A stretch of DNA of 64,000 bases from Streptomyces sp. CBMA152 (GTDB taxonomy: Bacteria; Actinomycetota; Actinomycetes; Streptomycetales; Streptomycetaceae), in NCBI RefSeq assembly GCF_014596475.1, contig NZ_MECJ01000010.1:1-64000 (forward strand), given 5' to 3'. The notes under the pieces are model-generated. The model was not told where the DNA came from. It saw only the letters and a list, made by a program, of their open reading frames with translations, and searched no databases. The position numbers were made by a program, and so were the translations under genes. This document shows, piece by piece, positions 34,317 to 44,076 of this stretch (its first letter is position 1; each line of letters starts with the position of its first letter).

Positions 34317-35156
34317 CTAGGACCAGAGCTCGGCCACGGCCGCCGCGTGGGCGGCCGCCTGGGCCCGGCCCGCTCGGGCGGCCGGGGCGCGGCGGGCGGG
34401 CTCAAGGGAGTTGCGGCCGAACGACCTGCGGGCGGCCGCGTCGGGCGTGAGGAGCTCGACGCGCGCGCCCGCCGCGATCAGCTTCGCCACCTGGGTGCGG
34501 GGCGAGTCCAGCGGGCCGCCGCCCATCGCCAGCGGGGCGAGCACCACCACCCGGTCGTACCCGGCGGCGAGCTGGGCGTTGGCCGGGGAGTGCACACCCC
34601 CGTCGATCCACCGGCGGCCCTCCACGCCCACGGTCGGCCACACTCCGGGCACCGCGCAGCTGGCGGCGACCGCGTCCACCAGCTCCACCCCGCTCTCCCG
34701 GTCGAAGATCCGCAACTCGCCGCTGTCCGCCGCGACCGCCGTGATCCGCAGCCGCCGCCGGGGCCACTCGTGGGACACCAGCCGCCCCGCGATCACCGCG
34801 CGCCGCGCGGCCTCGCCGGGTGTGTCGGCGGCGAGCGCCATCCGCCCGAGCTTTCGCCCGTACTCCTCGGGCGTACGGGAGGTAAGCGCCGCACGGGCGA
34901 AACGGAACAGCGTGGCGGGGCCGAGGTGGGCCGGGATCTCGCCGTCCGGGCGGGCGAGCTGGCGCTCGTACAGCGCGGGCAGGTCGATGCGCCCCGAAGT
35001 GATCTGCGCGGCGACCACCGAGCCCGCCGAACTGCCGACGACCAGCTCGGCGCCGGTCACGTCGATGCCCGCCTCGGCGAGCCCGTACAGCATGCCGATC
35101 TCCCAGCCGACGCCGGTGATTCCGCCCGCGCCGAGCACGAGTGCCGTGTGTCCCAT
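34317..35156 (-). CDS. Patatin-like phospholipase/acyl hydrolase
   Basis: A 279-residue Ser/Asp-dyad lipid hydrolase. The oxyanion loop is LGAGGITGVGW (residues 8-18), the nucleophile is S43 in GSSAG, and the catalytic aspartate is in WIDGGVHSP. No signal peptide is visible, so it is probably cytoplasmic or membrane-associated. It ends 28 nt before the spermidine-synthase-like start and may share its transcript. Confidence 0.9.
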   Translation of the reverse strand: MGHTALVLGAGGITGVGWEIGMLYGLAEAGIDVTGAELVVGSSAGSVVAAQITSGRIDLPALYERQLARPDGEIPAHLGPATLFRFARAALTSRTPEEYGRKLGRMALAADTPGEAARRAVIAGRLVSHEWPRRRLRITAVAADSGELRIFDRESGVELVDAVAASCAVPGVWPTVGVEGRRWIDGGVHSPANAQLAAGYDRVVVLAPLAMGGGPLDSPRTQVAKLIAAGARVELLTPDAAARRSFGRNSLEPARRAPAARAGRAQAAAHAAAVAELWS

Positions 35157-35180
35157 GCCGCAGAGTCTGACGGAGCGCGC

Positions 35181-35220
35181 GGAGCCCGCCTCCCTCGGGG
35201 TACCGAAGAAGACGGGCTCC
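35181..35220 (-). terminator. Possible terminator after EF-Tu3 gene
   Basis: GGAGCCCG (35181-35188) and CGGGCTCC (35213-35220) form an 8-bp stem with a 24-nt loop. It sits 12 nt past the leftward EF-Tu stop and before the patatin gene. The long loop makes it only moderately convincing. Confidence 0.4.
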
Positions 35221-35232
35221 TTGTGGCGCCGC

Positions 35233-36402
<1,170 letters not shown>

Positions 36403-36502
36403 GGCTGTGTCCCTCGGGATGCTGATGGCTCGAAGCCGCGACGGGACCCCTGAGTCCGACCGACCCTCCCCCTGCGGGGTCCGCCGGTCTCTCCGGGAAG
36501 GG

Positions 36503-36649
36503 TCAGCTTCGGGCGCCGTCGAGGGGCGCTGCGGCAGCGATGAACGCTGCGGCGGCCGCGATCGCCGCCGCCGCGAGGGCAGCCTTCGGCGCGTCCGCGA
36601 CTGCGGACGGCGCTGCGAGGAAGGCGTGCCGGAACATGTGGCCGATCAT
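36503..36649 (-). CDS. Possible 48-residue hydrophobic protein upstream of tuf3
   Basis: The 442-bp gap 36403-36844 holds the tuf3 leader and this weak candidate. It starts [10 protein letters not shown], continues with an Ala/Ile-rich hydrophobic run ([17 protein letters not shown]), and ends DGARS. Codon bias is compatible with coding, but the opposite strand frame is equally biased and no ribosome site is clear. It may be chance. Confidence 0.2.
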   Translation of the reverse strand: MIGHMFRHAFLAAPSAVADAPKAALAAAAIAAAAAFIAAAAPLDGARS

Positions 36650-36844
36650 GCCCGGTGGGCGGGGCTCCGTCGAATGGTTTTCCCCGGCGGGGAGTTGGGG
36701 CGGCACCCCGCCGCGCGGGGTCTGCGGGCGGCTTCCGGCGCCGGGGGTCCGCCTCGGGATCGGAGCCGGGTGTTCACCTCGTCGTCGGGGCCGGTGCGAT
36801 GTCCGTTACGGCGATCACATGCCCGGGTCGGTTAGTCTCCCCGG

Positions 36845-37564
36845 ATGCTCGACGACCCCGTCGCCCGCCCGTCCGCCGGGCTCGCCGTGCGCTGCACCAG
36901 GGCCCTGCTCTCGCCCTGGTCCCGGCTCGCCCTGCTGGTCCTGGTGCTCGCGGCGGCCGTTACGACCGTGCTGCTGTTCCAGCCGCAGCGGCTGCTCGCC
37001 ACGGGCTGGCCGCCGCAGCTCAGTGGTGGCGCGGCGGTCGTGCTCTTCGGTGTGGCGTACGGGCTGTGCACCGCGGCGTTCGTGCCGCGCCCCCTGCTGA
37101 ACCTCGCCGCGGGCGCCCTCTTCGGTTCGTCGGCGGGCCTGGCCTCGGCGCTCGCCGGGACCGTGCTGGGCGCCGGGATCTCGTTCGGGCTCGGCCGGGT
37201 GCTCGGCCAGGACGCGCTGCGGCCGCTGCTGCGGGGCCGCTGGCTGACGGCGGCGGACGGCCAGCTGAGCCGGCACGGCTTCCGCTCGATGCTGGCGATC
37301 CGGCTCTTCCCCGGCGTCCCGTTCGCCGCGGCCAACTACTGCGCGGCCGTCTCGCGGATGGGCTGGCTGCCGTTCCTGCTGGCGACGGGGCTCGGCTCGA
37401 TCCCCAACACGGCGGCGTACGTGGTCGCGGGCAGCCGCGCCGCGTCCCCGAGTTCGCCGGTGTTCCTGATCGCGATGGGCTTCATCGCGGTGACGGGCGT
37501 GGGCGCGGCGGTCCTGGCCTGGTTCAAGCGCCACCGGCTGGCCGGGAAGCCGACGGGCGACTGA
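36845..37564 (+). CDS. TVP38/TMEM64 (VTT-domain) membrane protein
   Basis: A 239-residue integral membrane protein of the VTT/SNARE-associated family. Helices are at 22-45 and 60-80; PRPLLNLAAGALFGSSAGLASALAGTVLGA is followed by the conserved RLFPGVPFAAANYCAAVSRM re-entrant region, and a final helix ends in KRHR. Relatives are distant cousins of DedA and have lipid scramblase-like roles. The window encodes a DedA homologue too (27.0 kb), but in an unrelated context. Confidence 0.87.
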   Translation: MLDDPVARPSAGLAVRCTRALLSPWSRLALLVLVLAAAVTTVLLFQPQRLLATGWPPQLSGGAAVVLFGVAYGLCTAAFVPRPLLNLAAGALFGSSAGLASALAGTVLGAGISFGLGRVLGQDALRPLLRGRWLTAADGQLSRHGFRSMLAIRLFPGVPFAAANYCAAVSRMGWLPFLLATGLGSIPNTAAYVVAGSRAASPSSPVFLIAMGFIAVTGVGAAVLAWFKRHRLAGKPTGD

Positions 37565-37571
37565 GCCGGGG

Positions 37572-38330
37572 TCAGCTGAAGGATCCGTGCCGCCCCTCAC
37601 CCGACGCGAACCGCGCCACCCCCTCGGCCGCCACCTTCAGGGACCGTACGCCGTGGGCGAGTTCATTGCGCAGGGCCTCCGGCTCGCTCATGCCCTCCTG
37701 CTCCAGCATCGCGAGACGGTCCTCGCGCAGGCACAGCTGCGGGAACGCGGCGATCTCGGCCGCCAGCGCCTCGGCCGCCGCCCGGGCCGTCCCGGTCTGC
37801 ACCACCCGGTCCGCGAGGCCGATGGCCAGCGCCTCGGCGGCGTCCACCGGGCGCCCGGTCAGGACCAGGTCCATCGCACGCCCCGCGCCGATCAGCCGGG
37901 GCAGCCGTACCGTACCGCCGTCGATCAGCGGGACGCCCCAGCGGCGGCAGAAGACGCCGAACACCGCGTCCTGTTCGGCCACCCGAAGATCGCACCAGAG
38001 CGCCAGCTCCAGACCGCCCGCCACGGCGTGGCCCGCCACCGCCGCGATCACCGGCTTGGAGAGCCGCATCCGGGTCGGTCCCATCGGGCCGTCGCCCTCC
38101 TCGGCGACCACGTTGCCCCTGTCGGTGCCGAACGCCTTGAGGTCCGCTCCCGCGCAGAACGTGCCGCCCTCGCCCCAGAGCACGGCGACCGCCGCCTCGT
38201 CGTCGGCCTCGAAGGCCCGGAAGGCATCGGCGAGGGCGCGGGCGGTGGGGCCGTCGACGGCGTTGCGCGCGCCGGGCCGCGAGAGCACCACGGTCGTGAC
38301 GGGGCCATTGCGTTCACTGCGTACGGTCAT
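37572..38330 (-). CDS. Enoyl-CoA hydratase/isomerase family (crotonase) protein
   Basis: A 252-residue crotonase. GEGGTFCAGADLKAFG is the first oxyanion-hole segment (residues about 54-69) and AAVAGHAVAGGLELALWCDLRVA the second, with GLEL and D as usual. The catalytic glutamate region near GRRWGVPLIDGGTVRLPRL matches the family. ATG 38330 is used; no ribosome site is clear. The specific acyl-CoA is unknown. Confidence 0.9.
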   Translation of the reverse strand: MTVRSERNGPVTTVVLSRPGARNAVDGPTARALADAFRAFEADDEAAVAVLWGEGGTFCAGADLKAFGTDRGNVVAEEGDGPMGPTRMRLSKPVIAAVAGHAVAGGLELALWCDLRVAEQDAVFGVFCRRWGVPLIDGGTVRLPRLIGAGRAMDLVLTGRPVDAAEALAIGLADRVVQTGTARAAAEALAAEIAAFPQLCLREDRLAMLEQEGMSEPEALRNELAHGVRSLKVAAEGVARFASGEGRHGSFS

Positions 38331-38441
38331 GGCGCCCACGGGTAGCACGTACGTTCCGCCGCCCACAAGAGCCACCCCGCCACCGCGGCCCGGCCCGTCG
38401 GCACTCTTGGCCTGCCGCCCCCGCTGCCCGAGACTGACCCG

Positions 38442-38924
38442 ATGACCCAGCGTGTGGAACTCGCGACCGTGATGGACCGGCTCGCCATCGACGAACTCAT
38501 CACCGGCTATGCGGCGGCCGTCGACGACGCCGACTGGGCCGCGTACGGGGCGCTGTTCACCCCCGACGGACGCGCCGACTACCGCGCGGCGGGCGGCACC
38601 GAGGGACCGGCCGCCGAGGTGGCGGCCTGGCTCGCGGAGACCATGCGGCTCTTCCCCGTCCGCCAGCATCTGATCGTGAACCGGCTGCTCACCCTCCAGG
38701 ACCTGGGCGGCTACCCGGGCGACCGGGCGCGCGTGCGGGCCGACTACATCAACCCGATGTGCTTCGGCGCGGGCGCCAACGGCGACGGCGGACCGGCCGA
38801 GCCCAACTTCGTCTCCGGCGGCCGGTACGCCTTCGCCCTGCGGCGTACGGAACCCGGCTGGCGCATCGACGCGGTGACCGTCCAGGAGAAGTGGCGGCAT
38901 GTGTCGGGGGCGCTCGGCACCTGA
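38442..38924 (+). CDS. SnoaL-like (NTF2-fold) protein
   Basis: A 160-residue alpha+beta-barrel protein of the SnoaL_4 type. The opening helix VMDRLAIDELITGYAAAVDDADWAAYGALFTPDGRADY is the family hallmark, followed by HLIVNRLLTL and ending in RIDAVTVQEKWRH. Relatives are cyclases, isomerases or scytalone-dehydratase-like enzymes; the active-site acid/His pair may be the D in DDADW and H in RQHLIV. It is divergent from the crotonase gene, with a 111-bp gap. Confidence 0.85.
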   Translation: MTQRVELATVMDRLAIDELITGYAAAVDDADWAAYGALFTPDGRADYRAAGGTEGPAAEVAAWLAETMRLFPVRQHLIVNRLLTLQDLGGYPGDRARVRADYINPMCFGAGANGDGGPAEPNFVSGGRYAFALRRTEPGWRIDAVTVQEKWRHVSGALGT

Positions 38925-39035
38925 CCCGGCACATGGGAGACGCGCACCGGGGCAGACACCCGGAAAGCACACTGAAGACGCACACTGGGGGCGGACACGC
39001 GAAAAGCACCGCTCAGGGTGGTCGAGGAGGCGCGC

Positions 39036-40628
39036 ATGCGGATTCCGGTCGGGCTGCGGCATCTGCTCGCGGGGCTGCGCCGCCGCGTGGCGGTCTCGCG
39101 GTGGTGGCGCGGCGGCGCCGCCCTGCTCGCCGGGGCGCTCCCGGCGCTGGCCTTCCCGGCGCCGAGCCTGTGGTGGTTCGCATACGTCGCGCTCGTGCCG
39201 TGGCTGCTGCTGATCCGCTCGGCCCGCGACGGACGCCGGGCGGCCGTGGACGGCTGGCTCGGCGGGACCGGGTTCATGATGGCGGTCCACCACTGGCTGA
39301 TGCCGAGCCTGAACGTGTTCATCGTCGTCCTCGCCGCGCTGCTCGGGCTGCTGTGGGCGCCCTGGGGCGCGATGGCGCGGTCGCTGCTGCGGGGCAGGGT
39401 GTCCACCGGCCGCGCGCTCGCCGCGCTCGCGGTGCTGCCCTCGGGCTGGCTGATGGTCGAACTGGTCCGGTCCTGGCAGGGGTTGGGCGGGCCGTGGGGG
39501 CTGCTCGGATCCAGCCAGTGGCAGGTGGTGCCCGCGCTGCGGCTCGCCTCGGTCGGCGGGGTGTGGCTGGTGAGCCTGTTCGTGGTGGCGGCCAATGTCG
39601 CGGTGACGGTCCTGGTGGTGGCGCCCCAGGCCCGTACCCCGGCCGCGGCCGCGGTGCTGGCCGGGGCCGTGGCCACCGGAGCGGTGTGGCTGTGGGCCCC
39701 GCACACCGAACGGGCGGGCCGGGTGCGGGTCGCCGTCGTCCAGCCCGGCGTCTACGAGAACGGCGACGCCCGCTTCGCCCGCAGCGAGGCCCTGACCCGG
39801 TCCCTGGTGGGCAAGGACGTCGGGCTCGTGGTGTGGGGCGAGAGCAGCGTCGGCGCGGATCTGACGGCCCGGCCCGATCTCGCGGCCCGGATCGCCACGC
39901 TGTCGCGGGCGGTGGGCGCCGACATCCTGGTGAACGTGGACGCGCGCCGCGCCGACCGGCCCGGGATCTTCAAGAGCACGGTCCTGGTCGGGCCGGACGG
40001 GCCGACCGGTGACCGCTACGACAAGATGCGCCTGGTGCCGTTCGGCGAGTACATCCCGGCCCGCTCGCTGCTCGGCTGGGCCACCTCGGTGGGCAAGGCG
40101 GCGGGCGAGGACCGGCGCCGGGGCACGACACCGGTGGTGATGACGCTCCCGGACGGGCTGCGGGTCGGCCCGGTCATCTGCTTCGAGTCGGCGTTCCCCG
40201 ACATGAGCCGCCATCTGGTGCGCGACGGAGCCCAGTTGATCGTCGCCCAGTCCTCGACCTCGTCCTTCCAGCACAGCTGGGCGCCCGCGCAGCACGCCTC
40301 GCTCGCCGCGCTGCGGGCCGCCGAGACGGGCCGCCCGGCCGTGCACGCCACGCTGACCGGGATCAGCGCGGCGTACGGTCCGGACGGCGAGCGCATCGGC
40401 CACCGGCTGGGCACCGACCGCAGTGCGAGCGCCGTCTACGACATGCCGCTGGCGCACGGCTCCACGCTCTACGACCGGTTCGGCGACTGGGCGGTGTACT
40501 CGGCCCTGGTCGTCCTCGCCGCGTACTGCGCCGTCGAGGGACGGCGCTCGCTCAGGAGGCCTGCTCCAGAGCCTCCCGTACCACCCGCTCGCACAGCTCA
40601 TGAGTCGCCAGCGCGTCGCGTGCGCTGA
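39036..40628 (+). CDS. lnt: Apolipoprotein N-acyltransferase
   Basis: A 530-residue membrane enzyme that N-acylates lipoprotein amino-terminal cysteine. About six N-terminal helices precede a nitrilase-like catalytic domain. The triad is complete: E269 in VVWGESSVG, K330 in YDKMRLVPFGEY and C382 in VICFESAFPD. The ATG at 39036 with GAGGAGG is chosen over GTG 39018. Actinobacteria often carry two copies; this one matches the position remembered for the second copy in S. coelicolor. Its last 77 nt overlap the convergent oxidoreductase gene. Confidence 0.93.
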   Translation: MRIPVGLRHLLAGLRRRVAVSRWWRGGAALLAGALPALAFPAPSLWWFAYVALVPWLLLIRSARDGRRAAVDGWLGGTGFMMAVHHWLMPSLNVFIVVLAALLGLLWAPWGAMARSLLRGRVSTGRALAALAVLPSGWLMVELVRSWQGLGGPWGLLGSSQWQVVPALRLASVGGVWLVSLFVVAANVAVTVLVVAPQARTPAAAAVLAGAVATGAVWLWAPHTERAGRVRVAVVQPGVYENGDARFARSEALTRSLVGKDVGLVVWGESSVGADLTARPDLAARIATLSRAVGADILVNVDARRADRPGIFKSTVLVGPDGPTGDRYDKMRLVPFGEYIPARSLLGWATSVGKAAGEDRRRGTTPVVMTLPDGLRVGPVICFESAFPDMSRHLVRDGAQLIVAQSSTSSFQHSWAPAQHASLAALRAAETGRPAVHATLTGISAAYGPDGERIGHRLGTDRSASAVYDMPLAHGSTLYDRFGDWAVYSALVVLAAYCAVEGRRSLRRPAPEPPVPPARTAHESPARRVR

Positions 40629-41457
40629 GCAGCTTTCCGGCCCGTACGGCGTCGAGGAAGGCGTGGACCGACTGCTCGATGCCGCGCTGGCGGGCCACCG
40701 GCACCCAGTCGCCGCGCCGGCGCAGGGTCGGCTGGCCCTTGTGGTCGACGATCTCGGCGAGGTTGAGCACCTGGCGCTTGGTGTCCTGCCCGGAGACCTC
40801 CAGGATCTCCTCGGTGGAACCGTTCATCCGGTTCATCGTGCCGATGGCGGTGAAGCCGTCGCCGGAGAGCTGGAGGACGACGTGCTCCATCAGGCCCTCG
40901 CGCACCCGCGCCCGTACCACCGTGTGCTCGACGGGGCCCGGCGCCAGGAAGCGCAGGGTGTCGACGACATGGATGAAGTCGTCGAGGACCATGGTGCGCG
41001 GGTCCTCGGGCAGGCCGACGCGGTTCTTCTGCATCAGGATGAGCTCGCGCGGGTGCTCGGCGCACTGGGCATAGCCGGGCGCGAGGCGCCGGTTGAACCC
41101 GACGGCGAGGCTCACACCGCGCTCCTCGGCGAGCTCCACCAGCCGCTCGGAGTCCGCGAGTTCATACGCCATCGGCTTGTCCACGTACGTCGGGACGCCC
41201 GCTTCCAGGAGCCGGGTGACGATCGCCGGGTGCACGGCGGTCGGCGCGTGCACGAACGCCGCGTCGAGGCCCTGCGCGATCAGCGCGTCGAGCTCGGTGT
41301 GGCGCCGCTCGGCCGGGATGTGGTGGGTGTCCGCGACGCGCGCGAGGGTGGCGGGAGTGCGGGTCTGCAGATGCAGCTCCGCGCCGGGGAGTGTGGTCAG
41401 GACCGGCAGATAGGCCTTCTGTGCGATGTCCCCGAGTCCGATGCAGCCGACCTTCAC
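40552..41457 (-). CDS. Gfo/Idh/MocA-family NAD(P)-dependent oxidoreductase
   Basis: A 301-residue sugar-dehydrogenase-like enzyme. The Rossmann motif GCIGLGDIAQKAYLP is at residues 4-18, AFVHAPTAVHPAIV follows, the EKP-like segment is YVDKPMAYE (D replaces E), and VGFNRRLAPGY comes next. The lysine equivalent to the catalytic one is K94. The start GTG 41457 has AGGAGA upstream. Substrate is unknown, a cyclitol or sugar being typical. Confidence 0.88.
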   Translation of the reverse strand: MKVGCIGLGDIAQKAYLPVLTTLPGAELHLQTRTPATLARVADTHHIPAERRHTELDALIAQGLDAAFVHAPTAVHPAIVTRLLEAGVPTYVDKPMAYELADSERLVELAEERGVSLAVGFNRRLAPGYAQCAEHPRELILMQKNRVGLPEDPRTMVLDDFIHVVDTLRFLAPGPVEHTVVRARVREGLMEHVVLQLSGDGFTAIGTMNRMNGSTEEILEVSGQDTKRQVLNLAEIVDHKGQPTLRRRGDWVPVARQRGIEQSVHAFLDAVRAGKLLSARDALATHELCERVVREALEQAS

Positions 41458-41599
41458 GAAGTCTCCTGTCGCCGTCCGACGTCACGCTTGCTTGCCTGAT
41501 CAGCATACGGGTGCCGGGCATACCGCCCGATAGGTGGCCGGATCCACCGGGGTCCTAAACCCCTGGCGGCCGCGTCGCCCATCCGTGAGGATGGCCGCC

Positions 41600-42121
41600 A
41601 TGACGACGACTCAGACGCCCGACCGCCATGAGCCCGCCCTCGACGCCGCCGAGCTGCCCATGCTCGTGGGGTGGCTGGACTACCACCGCGAGACGCTGGC
41701 CCTGAAGTGTTCCGGGCTCAGTGACGAACAGCTCAGGACGGCCTCGATGCCGCCCTCCACGCTGACCCTGATGGGCCTGGTGCGGCACATGGCCGAGGTC
41801 GAGCAGCACTGGTTCAGCAATGTCTTCGGCGGCGAGAACGGCAAGGCGCACTTCTACACCGACGAGGACCCGGACGGCGACTTCCACCCCGGGCCCGCGG
41901 ACACCATGGAGGTGGCGCTGGCCACCTGGCAGGGCGAGATCGACAAGGCCCGCACCCAGGCGGCCGGACACTCGCTCGACACCCTGAGCAAGGGCACCGC
42001 CCGCAAGGGACAGCACGTCAACCTGCGCTGGATCTACACGCACATGATCGAGGAGTACGCGCGCCACAACGGCCACGCCGACCTGCTGCGCGAGGCCATC
42101 GACGGCACGACCGGCGACTGA
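41600..42121 (+). CDS. DinB-family (DUF664) protein
   Basis: A 173-residue four-helix bundle protein. The metal-site histidines fit H in MGLVRHMAEVEQHWF and H in EEYARHNGHADLLRE, the usual DinB/YfiT pattern. WIYTHMIEEYARHNGHADLLREAIDG is the family's most conserved end. It could be a mycothiol-dependent transferase, as DUF664-related proteins in actinobacteria sometimes are. ATG 41600 is preferred to 41591 by the spacing from GAGG. Confidence 0.86.
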   Translation: MTTTQTPDRHEPALDAAELPMLVGWLDYHRETLALKCSGLSDEQLRTASMPPSTLTLMGLVRHMAEVEQHWFSNVFGGENGKAHFYTDEDPDGDFHPGPADTMEVALATWQGEIDKARTQAAGHSLDTLSKGTARKGQHVNLRWIYTHMIEEYARHNGHADLLREAIDGTTGD

Positions 42122-42229
42122 CCGCAGACCTGTCACCGACTCCCCTCGCTTTGATCGCCGTCACTCGTGCGGGCCATTCCTGGCCCGCACGCTCCCCCAA
42201 CGGGCCCCGCACCCACCAGAGTTGAGCGG

Positions 42230-42670
42230 GTGCACCGAACACGAAACGCAGCGAGGCTCCTGGTCGGCGTGGCCGCCCTGACGGTATCCGGGTGCGTCAC
42301 CGTCGAGCGCGGACCCGGCGAACGGCCACCGGCGCCGCCGCCTCCCCGGCTCACCAGCGAGCGCGCCGACCGCAAAGTGGCGCCGCAGATCGTCCAGGCG
42401 CCGGTCCGCGAGGCCCTGGACACGGCGCTCCCGCCGGTCCCCTCGCCTCGGGCCTCGACCCCGGCTCCCGCTCCGGCCCCGCGCCGCCCCGACCGGGTGC
42501 CCCAGCCCCGCCCGCGCCCCACGGCCCACCGGGCCGCCCCGCACGCCCCGGCCCCGACCCCGCCGCCGTCGGCCACCGGCGACGACGTCTGCGCCCTGGG
42601 CCGGTCGCTGGGCGGCTGGACCCCGGACAGCCCCGCATCCCGTATCTGCGACCAGACATACGGGAGGTGA
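42230..42670 (+). CDS. Small proline-rich lipoprotein
   Basis: A 146-residue exported lipoprotein. A basic N-terminus (VHRTRNAARLL) and hydrophobic core VGVAALTV end in the lipobox VSGC, so cysteine about 21 would be lipidated. A proline/alanine/arginine-rich linker (about 28-120) leads to a short C-terminal segment with two cysteines (DDVCALGRSL and RICDQTYGR) that could form a disulfide. No enzymatic domain. The start GTG 42230 is inferred from the signal peptide. Role unknown. Confidence 0.75.
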   Translation: MHRTRNAARLLVGVAALTVSGCVTVERGPGERPPAPPPPRLTSERADRKVAPQIVQAPVREALDTALPPVPSPRASTPAPAPAPRRPDRVPQPRPRPTAHRAAPHAPAPTPPPSATGDDVCALGRSLGGWTPDSPASRICDQTYGR

Positions 42671-42788
42671 CAGGAGGTACGGGGAAGCAGCGAGACATAC
42701 GGGAAGTCGTGAGATGAGCCCGATTGTCAGTGGCTGCGGTTAGCGTCGCCCTGATCGGATGCGTACGAACAGGTCGGCGGAGGACGCG

Positions 42789-43262
42789 GTGACGGAGCAG
42801 CAGGAGACGTCGGAGGACGTCGTCATGACCCGGATCGGGCAGGCGCTGATGCTCCTGCACGGCGGCGACCGCGAGGAGGCCCGCAACCGCCTGGGCGCCA
42901 TCTGGGCGGAGATCGGCGAGCACGGCGACCCGCTGCACCGCTGCACGCTGGCGCACTACATGGCGGACGCGCAGGACGACGCGGGCGATGAACTAGCCTG
43001 GGATCTACGGGCGTTGGCGGCCGCCGACGGTCTGAGCCAGGACCGTCTCGACGAGCACCACGCCTCGCTGGCGGTCAAGGCACTGTATCCGTCGCTCCAC
43101 CTCAACCTGGCGGCCGACTATGTGAAGCTGCACCGCCCGGACGCCGCCCGCATCCATCTGGAGCGGGCGCACACGGCCCTGGACGCGCTCGCGAACGACG
43201 CGTACGGGAACGGCATCCGGGCCGCGCTCGACCGCCTGGAGCGGCAGCTGGAGGGCGCGTGA
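42789..43262 (+). CDS. Tetratricopeptide-like helical protein
   Basis: A 157-residue all-helical protein with repeat-like units: TRIGQALMLLHGGDREEARNRLGAIWAEIGE, then LHRCTLAHYMADAQDD, and LHLNLAADYVKLHRPDAARIHLERAH. These look like two or three TPR-type helical hairpins. The start GTG 42789 follows GGAGGA; ATG 42759 is an alternative. It is a conserved-looking soluble protein, with a partner-binding role inferred. Confidence 0.75.
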   Translation: MTEQQETSEDVVMTRIGQALMLLHGGDREEARNRLGAIWAEIGEHGDPLHRCTLAHYMADAQDDAGDELAWDLRALAAADGLSQDRLDEHHASLAVKALYPSLHLNLAADYVKLHRPDAARIHLERAHTALDALANDAYGNGIRAALDRLERQLEGA

Positions 43263-43286
43263 GGCGCCCTCCGGCGGCCGCCCGGG

Positions 43287-43970
43287 TCAGCCCAGGTCGG
43301 GGATGCGCCAGTCGATCGGCGCGTGGCCCTGGGCCGCGACCGCGGCGTCGATCTGGGTGAAGGGCTTCGAGCCGAAGAACTTCTTGGCCGACAGCGGCGA
43401 GGGGTGGGCACCCTTCACCACGACGTGCCGCTCCTCGTCGATCAGGGGGAGCTTCTTCTGCGCGTAGTTCCCCCACAGCACGAAGACCGCCGGGTCGGGG
43501 CGCTCGGCGACCGCGCGGATCACCGCGTCGGTGAACTTCTCCCAGCCCTTGTTCTTGTGGGAGTTGGCCTCGCCCGCGCGGACGGTGAGCACCGCGTTGA
43601 GCAGCAGGACGCCCTGCTCGGCCCACGGCATCAGATAGCCGTTGTCCGGCACCGGGTGGCCGAGCTCCTCCTTCATCTCCTTGTAGATGTTGCGCAGCGA
43701 GGGCGGGGTCTTCACGCCCGGCCGCACGGAGAAGCACAGACCGTGCCCCTGGCCCTCGCCGTGGTACGGGTCCTGGCCGAGGACCAGGACCTTCACCTTG
43801 TCGTACGGCGTCGCGTCCAGGGCGGCGAAGACCTCCTCGCGGGGCGGGTAGACGGGACCCTTCGCCCGCTCCTCCTCGACGAACTCGGTGAGCTCCTTGA
43901 AGTAGGGCTTCTGAAGCTCCTCGCCGAGGACGCCGCGCCAGGACTCGGGCAGCATGGCGATGTCGGTCAC
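43287..43970 (-). CDS. ung: Uracil-DNA glycosylase (family 1)
   Basis: A 227-residue base-excision repair enzyme that removes uracil from DNA. The water-activating motif GQDPYHGEGQGHGLCFSV (catalytic Asp in GQDPYH), the LLLNAVLTVRAGEANSH uracil-recognition asparagine and the DNA-intercalation loop HPSPLSA are all intact. Length is standard. The start GTG 43970 has GGAGG 8 nt upstream. It is convergent with the TPR-like gene. Confidence 0.97.
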   Translation of the reverse strand: MTDIAMLPESWRGVLGEELQKPYFKELTEFVEEERAKGPVYPPREEVFAALDATPYDKVKVLVLGQDPYHGEGQGHGLCFSVRPGVKTPPSLRNIYKEMKEELGHPVPDNGYLMPWAEQGVLLLNAVLTVRAGEANSHKNKGWEKFTDAVIRAVAERPDPAVFVLWGNYAQKKLPLIDEERHVVVKGAHPSPLSAKKFFGSKPFTQIDAAVAAQGHAPIDWRIPDLG

Positions 43971-44076
43971 GTCAACAACCTCCGTGGGACGTACGGTTCC
44001 CGCACTCTTCGGTGCGGATTCCCGAACCTACCGGGCCCCACTGACAACGCCCCCGCCGCCCACCTCCGCAAGGCCC

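Noticed and set aside
37572..40601. 1009-codon leftward open frame ending as a crotonase
   Set aside because: Only the last 252 codons show the crotonase fold with a sensible start; the rest is antisense to lnt and the SnoaL-like gene.
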